DNA of 17,922 nucleotides from Methanomassiliicoccaceae archaeon UBA404 (lineage in GTDB: Archaea; Thermoplasmatota; Thermoplasmata; Methanomassiliicoccales; Methanomethylophilaceae). Below, one piece after another: positions 6,500 to 13,901 of this stretch. A program made the translations under genes and the position numbers. The notes under the pieces are model-generated. The model was not told where the DNA came from and made no database searches. It was given only the letters and a program-made list of their open reading frames with translations. The stretch's first letter is position 1. Each line of letters opens with the position of its first letter. The stretch is from contig DAHY01000031.1 in the NCBI GenBank assembly GCA_002498605.1, positions 1-17,922 on the forward strand, given 5' to 3'.

Positions 6500-8313
6500 T
6501 CCTTCACCTCCAAAGCGCCTTTGGGACAGACATTGGCACACATACCGCAGCCTATGCACTGAACATCGTCCACAAGAATGGAGCCGTCTTTGTCTTTAAT
6601 CAATGCCGGACACGCAATCGTCTTGAGGCAGGTGTAGCATTTGATACACTTGTCGTGATCGACCTCGCATCTTTTTACCTTGAGCATTTTCTGTTTCTTC
6701 AGTTCCAGCGGGCAGGCCCTTTTTGCTATGACGACGGCAACACCGTCAAAATCTATTGCCTCGCGCACGACTTTGCGGGTGGCCTTCACGTCGTAAGGAT
6801 CGACGGTGGAAACGAATTTCACGCCTATTCCTTTGACCAGCGACTCTATGTCGAGAGGTTCCGTGGCAATGCCTCCGAAATCCCTTCCGGTTCCGGGATT
6901 GGGCTGATGCCCCGTCATCGCGGTGCTGCGGTTGTCCATTATAATCATCTTGATTTTGTGATTGTTGAACAACGCGGAAACAAGAGGCTGAATTCCCGAA
7001 TGGAAGAACGTGGAATCTCCTATGAAGGCTATGGGAGTCTGATCTGTTACTTCGGAGAATCCTCCCGCCGCTCCGGCTCCGCCGCCCATGCATATAATGA
7101 AGTCGGCCGCATGGAAGGGCGCCTGAATACCCAGGGTGTAACATCCTATATCGGAACAGTAGACTGCTTCTTTGCCTTTCATTTCCCTCGTAACGGCGGC
7201 GAAGGTGCCTCTGTGAGGACATCCGGCGCAAAGAGTCGGAGGTCTTCCCGGAAGAGTGATGTCGGCTTTGGAAAGGGGCTTCTCAAACTTCTGAACCTTG
7301 ACTATGTCGGAAATTGCAGTAAGAGTGTCCGGGGAATATTCCCACTCGCGGGGGAAATGTCCGCTGCGTTTGCCGTAAACGGGAACATTCAGTTTCTCCT
7401 GGGCAGAAATACGGAGAACGGTGTCTTCAAGATAAGGTTCCAATTCTTCAACGACTATGACCGCTTTCTTGTTTCTCATAAAGTCCGCAATCTTCTTCTC
7501 CGGCAAAGGCGCGGTGAATCCCAACTTCAATATGGAAACGTCGCTTACAAACTCTTTAACGTAAGTGTACGAGACCCCGGATGTGATTATTCCCACATCT
7601 CCTTCTCCTTCGATGAAATTCAAAGGGGACTCTTCGGAAAGTTCCATGGCTTTCTTTTGTTTTTCAAGAAGTCTGGTTCTGTTGGGTTTGGAATAGGCCG
7701 GAATATTGACGTATTTGGGATCGTCTTTGACAAAATGTCCTTTGGCCGGAGTATCCGCGAAGGGCCCGAAATCCACAGGGCCCCGTGCATGATTGACGCG
7801 GGTGGTGGTGCGGAAAATAACCGGCAGGTTCACGGCTTCGGATATTCTGTATGCTTCCGAAATCATATCCTTGGCTTCGGCCGGGGTTGAGGGTTCAACC
7901 ATTGGCAAAAGAGACAATGTTGCGTACGTGCGGTTGTCCTGCTCGTTCTGAGAGCTGTGACAGGACGGATCGTCGGCGGTCATAATCAGCATGCCCCCCT
8001 TTACGCCCGAATATGCCAGCGTCATCATGGGATCCGCGGCAACGTTGAGACCGACGTGTTTCATAAATGTGAAGGATCTTACTCCGGATGCCGCCGCGGC
8101 GGCGGCGACTTCCAAAGCGGTTTTCTCGTTTGTGGAGAATTCAAAGTACATTCCCCCTTTTTCAGCTTCTTTTTCAAGTATGTTTCCCACTTCGGATGAA
8201 GGGGTTCCGGGGTATGTGGATGAGTACCGCACACCTGCCTCGAACAAGCCTCTGGTAATCGCTTCATTACCGAGAAGCAAATGTTTTCCGTCTTTAGCCA
8301 ATATATCTGCCAT
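6496..8313 (-). CDS. iorA: Indolepyruvate:ferredoxin oxidoreductase, alpha subunit
   Basis: This is the 605-residue catalytic subunit, which holds thiamine diphosphate and iron-sulfur clusters. The N-terminal pyruvate-oxidoreductase-like domain begins with GNEAITRGLFEAG and has the characteristic YPGTPSSEV. The TPP-binding half has CAGCPHRGTF and GDSTFFHSGIQP. The C-terminal ferredoxin domain carries CxxCxxCx5CP near residues 554-567 and CxxCxxCx3CP near 584-595, giving two 4Fe-4S clusters for electron transfer to ferredoxin. In methanogens IorAB can work reductively to build aromatic amino acids from arylacetates; the nearby paaK and ACT genes fit that use. GAGG sits about 8 nt before the ATG. 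A TATA-like box lies 35-45 nt upstream. iorB follows with a 4-bp overlap. Confidence 0.96.
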   Translation of the reverse strand: MADILAKDGKHLLLGNEAITRGLFEAGVRYSSTYPGTPSSEVGNILEKEAEKGGMYFEFSTNEKTALEVAAAAAASGVRSFTFMKHVGLNVAADPMMTLAYSGVKGGMLIMTADDPSCHSSQNEQDNRTYATLSLLPMVEPSTPAEAKDMISEAYRISEAVNLPVIFRTTTRVNHARGPVDFGPFADTPAKGHFVKDDPKYVNIPAYSKPNRTRLLEKQKKAMELSEESPLNFIEGEGDVGIITSGVSYTYVKEFVSDVSILKLGFTAPLPEKKIADFMRNKKAVIVVEELEPYLEDTVLRISAQEKLNVPVYGKRSGHFPREWEYSPDTLTAISDIVKVQKFEKPLSKADITLPGRPPTLCAGCPHRGTFAAVTREMKGKEAVYCSDIGCYTLGIQAPFHAADFIICMGGGAGAAGGFSEVTDQTPIAFIGDSTFFHSGIQPLVSALFNNHKIKMIIMDNRSTAMTGHQPNPGTGRDFGGIATEPLDIESLVKGIGVKFVSTVDPYDVKATRKVVREAIDFDGVAVVIAKRACPLELKKQKMLKVKRCEVDHDKCIKCYTCLKTIACPALIKDKDGSILVDDVQCIGCGMCANVCPKGALEVKE

Positions 8314-8345
8314 ATTCAGCCTCTATGGGATAGGATATTGAAATT

Positions 8346-8359
8346 CTTTATAAAAATAG
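8346..8359. promoter_or_regulatory. AT-rich TATA element for iorA, possibly also tRNA-Leu
   Basis: CTTTATAAAAATAG lies between the divergent iorA and tRNA-Leu. On the minus strand it reads CTATTTTTATAAAG and predicts a start near 8326, with a 13-nt leader that still contains GAGG before the iorA ATG. On the plus strand it is about 50 nt before the mature tRNA and could drive a short leader that is later processed. Only the iorA role is moderately supported. Confidence 0.45.
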
Positions 8360-8406
8360 ATTGTAAAGACAAACAATAAGAACAACAGGGTTATACGGCG
8401 TTATAT

Positions 8407-8493
8407 GCGGGGGTTGCCAAGCCCGGCCAACGGCGCAGGACTTAGGATCCTGTCCTTAGCGGTTCGTGGGTTCAAATCCCATCCCCCGCACCA
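8407..8493 (+). tRNA. tRNA-Leu (anticodon UAG), CCA encoded
   Basis: The acceptor stem GCGGGGG (8407-8413) pairs perfectly with CCCCCGC (8483-8489). The anticodon stem CAGGA/TCCTG encloses the loop CTTAGGA, whose central TAG gives anticodon UAG, reading CUN leucine codons and CUA best. The T arm is GTGGG-TTCAAAT-CCCAT. A long variable arm between the anticodon and T arms makes it a class II tRNA, as expected for leucine. The discriminator is A (8490), the identity base for LeuRS, and CCA is encoded at 8491-8493. No intron is present. A UAG anticodon here is normal for leucine and unrelated to amber decoding, which uses CUA. Confidence 0.96.
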
Positions 8494-8516
8494 GACATAC
8501 GGTTTCTGTCAGCATA

Positions 8517-8526
8517 CTTAATATTT
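8517..8526 (+). promoter_or_regulatory. TATA-like box for the 4Fe-4S protein gene
   Basis: CTTAATATTT is centred about 33 nt before the ATG at 8555, giving a leader of about 7 nt. This favours the first ATG over the one at 8567. Confidence 0.35.
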
Positions 8527-8554
8527 CTATACTCTCCGATGCTATTACGTATCC

Positions 8555-9214
8555 ATGTTAAGGCGGATGATTACGATTGATGAGGAAAAATGCAACGGTT
8601 GCGGACTCTGTGTCGATGCCTGTTCCGAAGGTGCGTTGGCTCTCGTGGACGGAAAAGCCAAACTTGTCAGAGAAGACTACTGCGACGGACTCGGAGACTG
8701 TCTGCCGGCCTGCCCTCAGGACGCTATTAAATTTGAATACAGGGAAGCTCCGGCTTTTGTCAATCCCCTTATGCAGCAAAGCATACCCTGCGGTTGCAAC
8801 ACCGGCCCTTCAACCATAACCTTCGACAGTGAAGAACCGAAAAACAGCGAACTGTCCCAGTGGCCGGTTCAGATTAATCTTGCACCTGTAACCGCGCCCT
8901 GGTTCGACGGTTCTGATCTGCTTATTGCGGCAGACTGCACCGCATACTCAATCAAAAATTTCCACGACCGGTTCATAAAGGGAAATATCACGCTCATCGG
9001 CTGTCCGAAACTGGATTCGGTGGATTACAGCGAAAAACTCTCCGAAATACTGAAAAATAACGATATCAAAACCATAACCTTGGTCAGAATGGAAGTCCCC
9101 TGCTGTTCCGGCATGTACAATGCCGTTGTGAGAGCGATAGAAAAAAGCGGGAAAAAGATTCCTCTCACCACATACGTCATATCCAAAAAAGGCCAGGTAC
9201 TCAGCGCTCACTGA
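8555..9214 (+). CDS. 4Fe-4S dicluster-type ferredoxin protein
   Basis: This 219-residue cytosolic iron-sulfur protein belongs to a family common in anaerobes, whose members are usually annotated only as ferredoxin or 4Fe-4S binding protein. The first cluster motif is complete: C13, C16, C19 and C23 (CNGCGLCVDAC). The second is CDGLGDCLPACP, with C43, C49 and C53 and leucine at the usual second cysteine. Farther on are PCGC (C79, C81), AADCTAY (C128), IGCPKLD (C150) and VPCCSGM (C183, C184) in a domain with the phrase SQWPVQINLAPVTAPWFDGSD, typical of this family. Those cysteines may bind another cluster or metal. An electron-carrier or sensing role is inferred. An in-frame ATG at 8567 (MITIDEEK) is an alternative start that would remove four residues. 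Confidence 0.85.
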   Translation: MLRRMITIDEEKCNGCGLCVDACSEGALALVDGKAKLVREDYCDGLGDCLPACPQDAIKFEYREAPAFVNPLMQQSIPCGCNTGPSTITFDSEEPKNSELSQWPVQINLAPVTAPWFDGSDLLIAADCTAYSIKNFHDRFIKGNITLIGCPKLDSVDYSEKLSEILKNNDIKTITLVRMEVPCCSGMYNAVVRAIEKSGKKIPLTTYVISKKGQVLSAH

Positions 9215-9262
9215 TTACAAAACGGTTAATATCGTGATTATCGATAAGATATCGGAGATTGT

Positions 9263-9799
9263 ATGAAGATTACGATATTCAGCGGAACTCCCAGAGTTGA
9301 CGGGTATACTTCCGAAGTGATCAAAAACCTGGTTCCGGAGCTTGAGGAAACGGGTAACGACATCGAAGTTGTAAGATTATTCGACAAAGACATCATCGGT
9401 TGCAACAACTGCGGCATATGTCAGAAAGAAGGAAATGAGGGAGAATGCACGATTGACGACGATATGAACGAAATATATGGGATTGTCAAAGAAACGGATC
9501 TCATAATATTGGCAAGTCCGATATACATGTGGCAGTTTACCGCATGCACAAAGGCCTTCCTCGAACGTCTTCACTGCATGTACGATTCGCTGACCGGGAA
9601 AAGGGTTGCGTTGGTTACCACGATGGGAGATGACGAATTTGTCGCTTCCTTCGCCGTCGGTGCCATGATGGATATGTGCGAATACTTCCATATGACCTAC
9701 CTCAACACCTTCGCCGTGCCTTTTGCAGACAAAGACGAGATTAACCGTCCTCTGTATCGGGAAAAGCTGAAGGACTTTGTCAAACGCATCACGGAATGA
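9263..9799 (+). CDS. Flavodoxin-fold NAD(P)H/FMN reductase, Isf-like
   Basis: This 178-residue protein of the NADPH-dependent FMN reductase/iron-sulfur flavoprotein superfamily has the opening phosphate-binding loop ITIFSGTPRVDGYTSEVI, the middle segment TDLIILASPIYMWQFTACTKAFLERL, and a closing helix. Cysteines C47, C50, C53 and C62 are spaced CX2CX2CX8C. Archaeal iron-sulfur flavoprotein (Isf) uses a similar compact motif for a 4Fe-4S cluster and moves electrons from ferredoxin to O2 or peroxide. Relatives with these cysteines do not all bind a cluster, so the exact job is open. CGGAGA precedes the ATG. The stop codon directly touches the stop of the convergent paaK gene (TGATCA at 9797-9802). 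Confidence 0.82.
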   Translation: MKITIFSGTPRVDGYTSEVIKNLVPELEETGNDIEVVRLFDKDIIGCNNCGICQKEGNEGECTIDDDMNEIYGIVKETDLIILASPIYMWQFTACTKAFLERLHCMYDSLTGKRVALVTTMGDDEFVASFAVGAMMDMCEYFHMTYLNTFAVPFADKDEINRPLYREKLKDFVKRITE

Positions 9800-11101
9800 T
9801 CATTCGTAACTGCGAAGATCGTTCACGCGGTGTGCTTTGCCCTCGAACCTTTCCAAGGTTCCGGGCAATACCATCCGCACTTCGGCCTTGACATTGAGAA
9901 CACTCTTTAACCGTGCTTCCACGGAACGTGCCATCCTGTCCAAGGCAACGGTGTCTTCGGTAAGGGAATCTTCGGCGATTTCGACTTCGACCACCATGGA
10001 GTCCATAAAGTTCTCGTTGGTCAGGGTGATTTTGTAAAACGGCGTAAGATAGTCGAATTCACCTATGACGCCCTCGACCTGGGAAGGGAATACGTTGACT
10101 CCGCGGACAATAAGCATGTCGTCGGTGCGTCCGGATATTCTCATAAGACGGGGGTGAGTGCGTCCGCATTCGCATTTCTCCCATGTAAGGGCGGAAATAT
10201 CCCCGATTTTGTAACGTATAAGCGGAAAAGCCTCTTTTTTCAGCATGGTGACAACGATTTCCCCTCTTTCGCCGTCGGCACAGGGATTTCCGTCTTTGTC
10301 AAGTATTTCGATATAAGCCAAATCGGCCCATACGTGAAGACCGGCCTGTTTGTCGCATTCCAAAAACATAGGACCGTAAAATTCACTGGCGCCGTAACAG
10401 TTGTGAACTTTGATACCGGTTCTGTCCTGAAGCTTTTTCCTCATGCTTTCCGACCAGGGCTCTCCTCCGGCAATGGCGTATTTGACTTTCGTATCCTTTC
10501 GGATATCAACGCCTTCGCGGTCGCAGACATCCGCTATGTGGAACATATAGGAGGGGGTGCCGGCAAATACCGTAATCGGCAGATCCTGCATCATTTTGAT
10601 TTGCCTCTCGGTGTTTCCGGTACCTATGGGCAAAACAGTGACGCCCATCCTTTCCGCGGCGTAATGGATGCCGAGGCCGCCGGTAAACAATCCGTATCCG
10701 TGGAAATTCTGAAGCATATCGTCTTCGTTCATTCCGAAAGAAACCATTCCTCTGTTCAATGATTCGGCCCAGTTATCCAGGTCGTTTTGTGTGTAACCGA
10801 CAACGGTGGGAGTTCCGGTGGTTCCCGAGGATACATGAACTCTGACCAGTTCATGGTACGGCTTGACGAACAGACGATCGGGGTAGTTGTCCCTCAGATC
10901 CGATTTGTACATGAACGGAACTTTTCTGAAAGTTTCGAAACTGTCTATGTCTTCGGGCAGGAGATTGACGGAATCCATCCTTTTCCGTATGAACTCGGAA
11001 GAATCATACATGGTTCGAAGATTCTTTCTGAGCAACTCCAACTGCATTTTCTGAAGTTCCTCTTTCGGCTTAGTTTCCAATTCTTCATTCCAGTATGCCA
11101 T
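9800..11101 (-). CDS. paaK: Phenylacetate-CoA ligase family enzyme (downstream copy)
   Basis: This AMP-forming aryl-CoA ligase of 433 residues activates an aryl acid (phenylacetate, indoleacetate or similar) through an acyl-adenylate to its CoA thioester. Visible motifs are the P-loop-like VSSGTTGTPTVVGYT (about residues 90-104), YGASEFYGP, the adenylation core RISGRTDDMLIVRGVNVFPSQVE, a CxCGRTHPR segment shared with PaaK enzymes, and a C-terminal GKAHRVND with the likely catalytic lysine. Length is normal. It is the last gene of the minus-strand cluster, 75 bp after the SelB-like gene. GGAGG gives a strong ribosome binding site next to a 7-bp hairpin. It is a clear paralogue of the first gene of the cluster, with no inactivating change seen. 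Substrate is not determinable. Confidence 0.92.
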   Translation of the reverse strand: MAYWNEELETKPKEELQKMQLELLRKNLRTMYDSSEFIRKRMDSVNLLPEDIDSFETFRKVPFMYKSDLRDNYPDRLFVKPYHELVRVHVSSGTTGTPTVVGYTQNDLDNWAESLNRGMVSFGMNEDDMLQNFHGYGLFTGGLGIHYAAERMGVTVLPIGTGNTERQIKMMQDLPITVFAGTPSYMFHIADVCDREGVDIRKDTKVKYAIAGGEPWSESMRKKLQDRTGIKVHNCYGASEFYGPMFLECDKQAGLHVWADLAYIEILDKDGNPCADGERGEIVVTMLKKEAFPLIRYKIGDISALTWEKCECGRTHPRLMRISGRTDDMLIVRGVNVFPSQVEGVIGEFDYLTPFYKITLTNENFMDSMVVEVEIAEDSLTEDTVALDRMARSVEARLKSVLNVKAEVRMVLPGTLERFEGKAHRVNDLRSYE

Positions 11102-11112
11102 TTGTCAGCCTC

Positions 11113-11131
11113 CGTGCTAGAATATAGCACG
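11113..11131 (-). promoter_or_regulatory. Hairpin abutting the paaK ribosome binding site
   Basis: Plus-strand CGTGCTA (11113-11119) and TAGCACG (11125-11131) form a perfect 7-bp stem with a 5-nt loop. On the minus-strand mRNA the 3' arm ends in the first G of the GGAGG ribosome binding site of the downstream paaK. A TATA-like stretch (about 11153-11168) predicts a transcript beginning near this hairpin. It could protect the 5' end, tune translation, or act as a DNA operator. Confidence 0.45.
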
Positions 11132-11176
11132 ATAGCTCATGAATATTGAACTATAACTTATATCTTTAGGTCGAAG

Positions 11177-12115
11177 TCACAGAATGACGCTTCCCACAAT
11201 CCTCAGTTTTCCGCCTTCCAGGTACATCAGAACACCTTTGTCACCGGGTTTGTAAATCAAATCCGAATCCAGATTGAAAGTGGTCTCGTCTCCGGATACC
11301 GACAAACGGAAGGGAATCATTTGCATCCAATGTCCCAGGTGCATGACCATCCCGTCTTTCAAAGGCTCCTTCCAGAATTTCACAGTTTTTATCTTCGCGG
11401 TAAAACTGCGGGTCATGGTCACATCTTTATCGGTTGTGACAACGTAACCCCGATCCAATTCGTCCGATTCGATTCCGCGAAGAGCCAGTCCGGTGTGATC
11501 CCCTTTTACGGCACTGTCCGCATCCAAATCGTGTTTCTGTATCGATTTCAGAACAACTTCTCTTTTCAGAGGATAAACGGTCATTTTATCGTGTTTGCGG
11601 ATATAACCGTCGATAACGGATGCCAACACAACCGTTCCCACGCCTCTTACGTTAAAATGGCTGTCAACGGGACAGCTTCCCTTGGAACCCTCGCCGGGTT
11701 CTCTTTTGTGTTCGGAAGACAGTTTGAGAAGCTCTTCCCTGAGTGCGATGGGATCGTATTCCCGGAATTCGTAATTTTCAAGAACGGTACCGGCTATCAG
11801 CGGAGCGATTTGTTCTTTTTGAATGTAATTTCTTAGAATAATCCAACCTTTATTGACACCCACCGTATCGGTCATAACTATGGTTTCGCCGAGGCTTGCG
11901 TCGATTCCGTCAATGACAAAAACCGCAAACTCCGCCATTTCCACGGTGTAAAACAATGATGAAAGTTTTTCGGGATACTTCGAAGGTTCGATTATGGTTA
12001 CGGAATCGTCGCCTTTCTTCAGTTCGTAGAACGTCACATCCGTAACGGTTCCTTTCTTGCCTATTTCGGAAGCGATGCCTTTTGTGCCAAGCATCGCAAC
12101 GTTAAGATTGCTCAT
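11177..12115 (-). CDS. Archaeal SelB-like (aSelBL) EF-Tu-family pseudo-GTPase
   Basis: This 312-residue protein has the layout of SelB/EF-Tu. Residues 1 to about 105 hold a shortened G-like domain. Residues about 148-228 match EF-Tu domain 2 (CPVDSHFNVRGVGTVVLASV, then GLALRGIESDELDRGYVV). Residues about 235-312 match domain 3. The GTPase signatures are gone. Where the P-loop GHVDHGKT should be there is LGTKGIASEIGKKGT (9-23); where DCPGH should be there is IIEPSKYPEKL (41-51); no NKxD is in place. It should not hydrolyse GTP in the usual way. An archaeal SelB-like family, some members lacking GTPase motifs, has been described in organisms without selenocysteine; this looks like a member. Its ATG overlaps the ACT gene's stop by 4 bp, so it is translationally linked to aryl-acid metabolism genes. 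Function unknown. Confidence 0.83.
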   Translation of the reverse strand: MSNLNVAMLGTKGIASEIGKKGTVTDVTFYELKKGDDSVTIIEPSKYPEKLSSLFYTVEMAEFAVFVIDGIDASLGETIVMTDTVGVNKGWIILRNYIQKEQIAPLIAGTVLENYEFREYDPIALREELLKLSSEHKREPGEGSKGSCPVDSHFNVRGVGTVVLASVIDGYIRKHDKMTVYPLKREVVLKSIQKHDLDADSAVKGDHTGLALRGIESDELDRGYVVTTDKDVTMTRSFTAKIKTVKFWKEPLKDGMVMHLGHWMQMIPFRLSVSGDETTFNLDSDLIYKPGDKGVLMYLEGGKLRIVGSVIL

Positions 12116-12543
12116 CTTATCTCCGAACCCCTGACAAGTTTTATGCCGGCTTTCTTCAGCTCTTCCACGGCTCTGACGGTATCGTCGACTCTTATGAAAA
12201 ATGCGGAAAGTTCCTTTCCGGCGTAAGCATAACCGTATTCTATGTTGATTTTTTCCCGACCGCAGACATCGGCGGCGGCAAACAGAGATCCGGGGGTATC
12301 GTCTATGACGATTCCTATCACATGAGTTTTTCTTACGATAATCCCCTTTCCTTTCAATTTCTCAAAGGCTTGTTCGGGGTTATCGACGATGGCGCGCAAT
12401 ATACCGAATTCCGCAGATTCCGCGAGGTTGAAAGCTCTCATGTTAACCTCGCATTCCTTGAGCGTTTTGGCGATTGCGGCCAAACGTCCGGGTTCGTTGT
12501 TTACGAAAATCGAAAGCTGAATTATCAAATTATCTTCTGACAT
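12112..12543 (-). CDS. Double-ACT-domain regulatory protein
   Basis: Two ACT domains fill this 143-residue protein. The first covers about residues 8-72 and contains IFVNNEPGRLAAIAKTL; the second covers about 74-140 and contains IVIDDTPGSLFAAADVC. ACT domains bind amino acids at subunit interfaces. Stand-alone double-ACT proteins next to paaK genes are common in archaea and anaerobes. The likely ligand is an aromatic or branched-chain amino acid that modulates the ligase or a partner enzyme, but the ligand is inferred from context only. The ATG shares one base with the stop of the upstream paaK (TAATG). The stop overlaps the next gene by 4 bp. The cluster is therefore tightly coupled. Confidence 0.9.
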   Translation of the reverse strand: MSEDNLIIQLSIFVNNEPGRLAAIAKTLKECEVNMRAFNLAESAEFGILRAIVDNPEQAFEKLKGKGIIVRKTHVIGIVIDDTPGSLFAAADVCGREKINIEYGYAYAGKELSAFFIRVDDTVRAVEELKKAGIKLVRGSEIR

Positions 12544-13841
12544 TATAATGACCTCTTATCTACGACACGGGATGCTTTTCCGTCAAACCTCGGAAGTTCT
12601 CCGGGACCTTTGAGCTCCACACGTACAGCGATGTTGAGATATTTTTTAAGTTCGATTTCGATATGTTTTCTCAAGGTTAACATATCTTCCATTTTATCGC
12701 TGAAGGATTCGGGTTTTATTTCGACCTGTACAGTCATGCTGTCCATGGCGCCTTCCCTTGTAACCACAATCATGTACTGATTGCCCACTTCCGGAACTCT
12801 CATAAGAGCGAATTCGACCTGCGATGGGAATACGTTGATTCCGCGTATAATCAGCATATCGTCTGAACGCCCGGTGATTCTGGCTATACGGGGGGATGTC
12901 CGTCCGCAGGGACAGGGTTCGGTGAGTATCGACGTTATGTCGCTGGTTCTGTATCTAATCAAAGGGAACGCTCTCTTTTTCAGCATGGTTACCACAAGTT
13001 CCCCTTTTTCCCCGGGACCGAGTACCTCGCCGGTTTTCGGATCTATAATCTCAAGATAGGTTATGTCGCCGCTGATGTGTATTCCGTGCCGTTCTTCGCA
13101 TTCGGTATACATGGGTCCGGCCAATTCGCTGGTGCCGTATATGTCGTAAGCTTTTACGCCGGTCGACTTCTCTATTCTTTCCCTCATCCCTTCGGTCCAC
13201 GGTTCGGCACCCAGGACGGCTTTCTTCAGCTTGGTGTCTTTTCTGAAATCTATACCCAGATTTTCGGCGACTTCCGTCATGTGAATGAAATACGAAGGAG
13301 TGCAGGCTATTGCCGTAACATCCAAATCCTGAATCAGTTCAAGCTGGCGTTCGGTGCTTCCGGTGCTGGCGGGAAGAACGGACGCTCCGACCTTTTCCGC
13401 TCCGTAATGAAGACCCAGTCCTCCAGTGAACAATCCGTATCCGTAAGACACCTGCAATGTGTCGTTTTCTCCGATACCTATGGAAGTGAGGGATCTTGCC
13501 AAAGCGTCGGTCCAATATTCCAAATCCCCTCTGGTATAACCCACCAGAGTCGGTTTTCCGGTGGTTCCGGACGACACGTGGTATCTGACTATATCGGTAT
13601 GGGGCACGTTGAACATTTTGGTGGGATAGTTGTCTCTGAATTCCTGTTTGTACATGAACGGAAGTTTTGGCATATCTTCCAATGAAAGCAAATCGTCGGG
13701 AGTCACTCCAGCCGATTCCATCTTTTGTCTGTAAAACCCGTTGGAACCGTAAAGTTCGGTTACAAGACTTTTAATGCCTGCGAACTGCAACTTCTTCAGT
13801 TCTTCCGCAGGCATGCATTCGGCTTCAGGATTCCAGTACAT
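12543..13841 (-). CDS. paaK: Phenylacetate-CoA ligase family enzyme (first copy)
   Basis: This 432-residue AMP-forming aryl-CoA ligase is the first gene of the minus-strand cluster. It has VSSGTTGKPTLVGYT near residues 89-103, YGTSELAGP, the core RITGRSDDMLIIRGINVFPSQVE, CPCGRTSPR, and a C-terminal GKASRVVD with the likely catalytic lysine. It is strongly similar to the downstream copy from end to end, including EELKKLQ at the N-terminus and LPFMYKQEFRDNYP, so the two came from a duplication. Differences around the putative substrate pocket (SYGYGLFTGGLGLHYGAEK against NFHGYGLFTGGLGIHYAAER) suggest different aryl substrates; that is inference. GAGG lies 5-9 nt before the ATG. The promoter region is shared with the divergent methyltransferase. 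Confidence 0.92.
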   Translation of the reverse strand: MYWNPEAECMPAEELKKLQFAGIKSLVTELYGSNGFYRQKMESAGVTPDDLLSLEDMPKLPFMYKQEFRDNYPTKMFNVPHTDIVRYHVSSGTTGKPTLVGYTRGDLEYWTDALARSLTSIGIGENDTLQVSYGYGLFTGGLGLHYGAEKVGASVLPASTGSTERQLELIQDLDVTAIACTPSYFIHMTEVAENLGIDFRKDTKLKKAVLGAEPWTEGMRERIEKSTGVKAYDIYGTSELAGPMYTECEERHGIHISGDITYLEIIDPKTGEVLGPGEKGELVVTMLKKRAFPLIRYRTSDITSILTEPCPCGRTSPRIARITGRSDDMLIIRGINVFPSQVEFALMRVPEVGNQYMIVVTREGAMDSMTVQVEIKPESFSDKMEDMLTLRKHIEIELKKYLNIAVRVELKGPGELPRFDGKASRVVDKRSL

Positions 13842-13872
13842 AATATCCTCTGTTCCCGCTAACCAATCACTC

Positions 13873-13884
13873 TATTTATATTAC
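13873..13884. promoter_or_regulatory. Shared bidirectional TATA element
   Basis: TATTTATATTAC lies in a 60-bp gap between the divergent paaK and methyltransferase genes. On the plus strand the centre is about 24 nt before the methyltransferase ATG, giving a leaderless transcript. On the minus strand it reads GTAATATAAATA and is about 37 nt before the paaK ATG, giving a leader of about 10 nt with room for GAGG. No second TATA box is seen, so a single element may serve both genes. Confidence 0.5.
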
Positions 13885-13901
13885 GCGAGCTTTTCAGATT
13901 C

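Noticed and set aside
6259..7890. A 543-codon open frame on the plus strand opposite iorA
   Set aside because: It is antisense to a gene with full family motifs. Its translation has no recognisable domain and is a by-product of codon use in iorA.
8440..8446. UAG anticodon loop taken as an amber or pyrrolysine tRNA
   Set aside because: Anticodon UAG reads CUA leucine codons; pyrrolysine tRNA has anticodon CUA. The long variable arm and discriminator A fit tRNA-Leu.
10154..10762. Long plus-strand frame opposite the downstream paaK (a similar one lies opposite the first copy at 13077-13685)
   Set aside because: The same shadow appears at the same place in both paralogues, as expected from shared coding on the other strand rather than from a gene.
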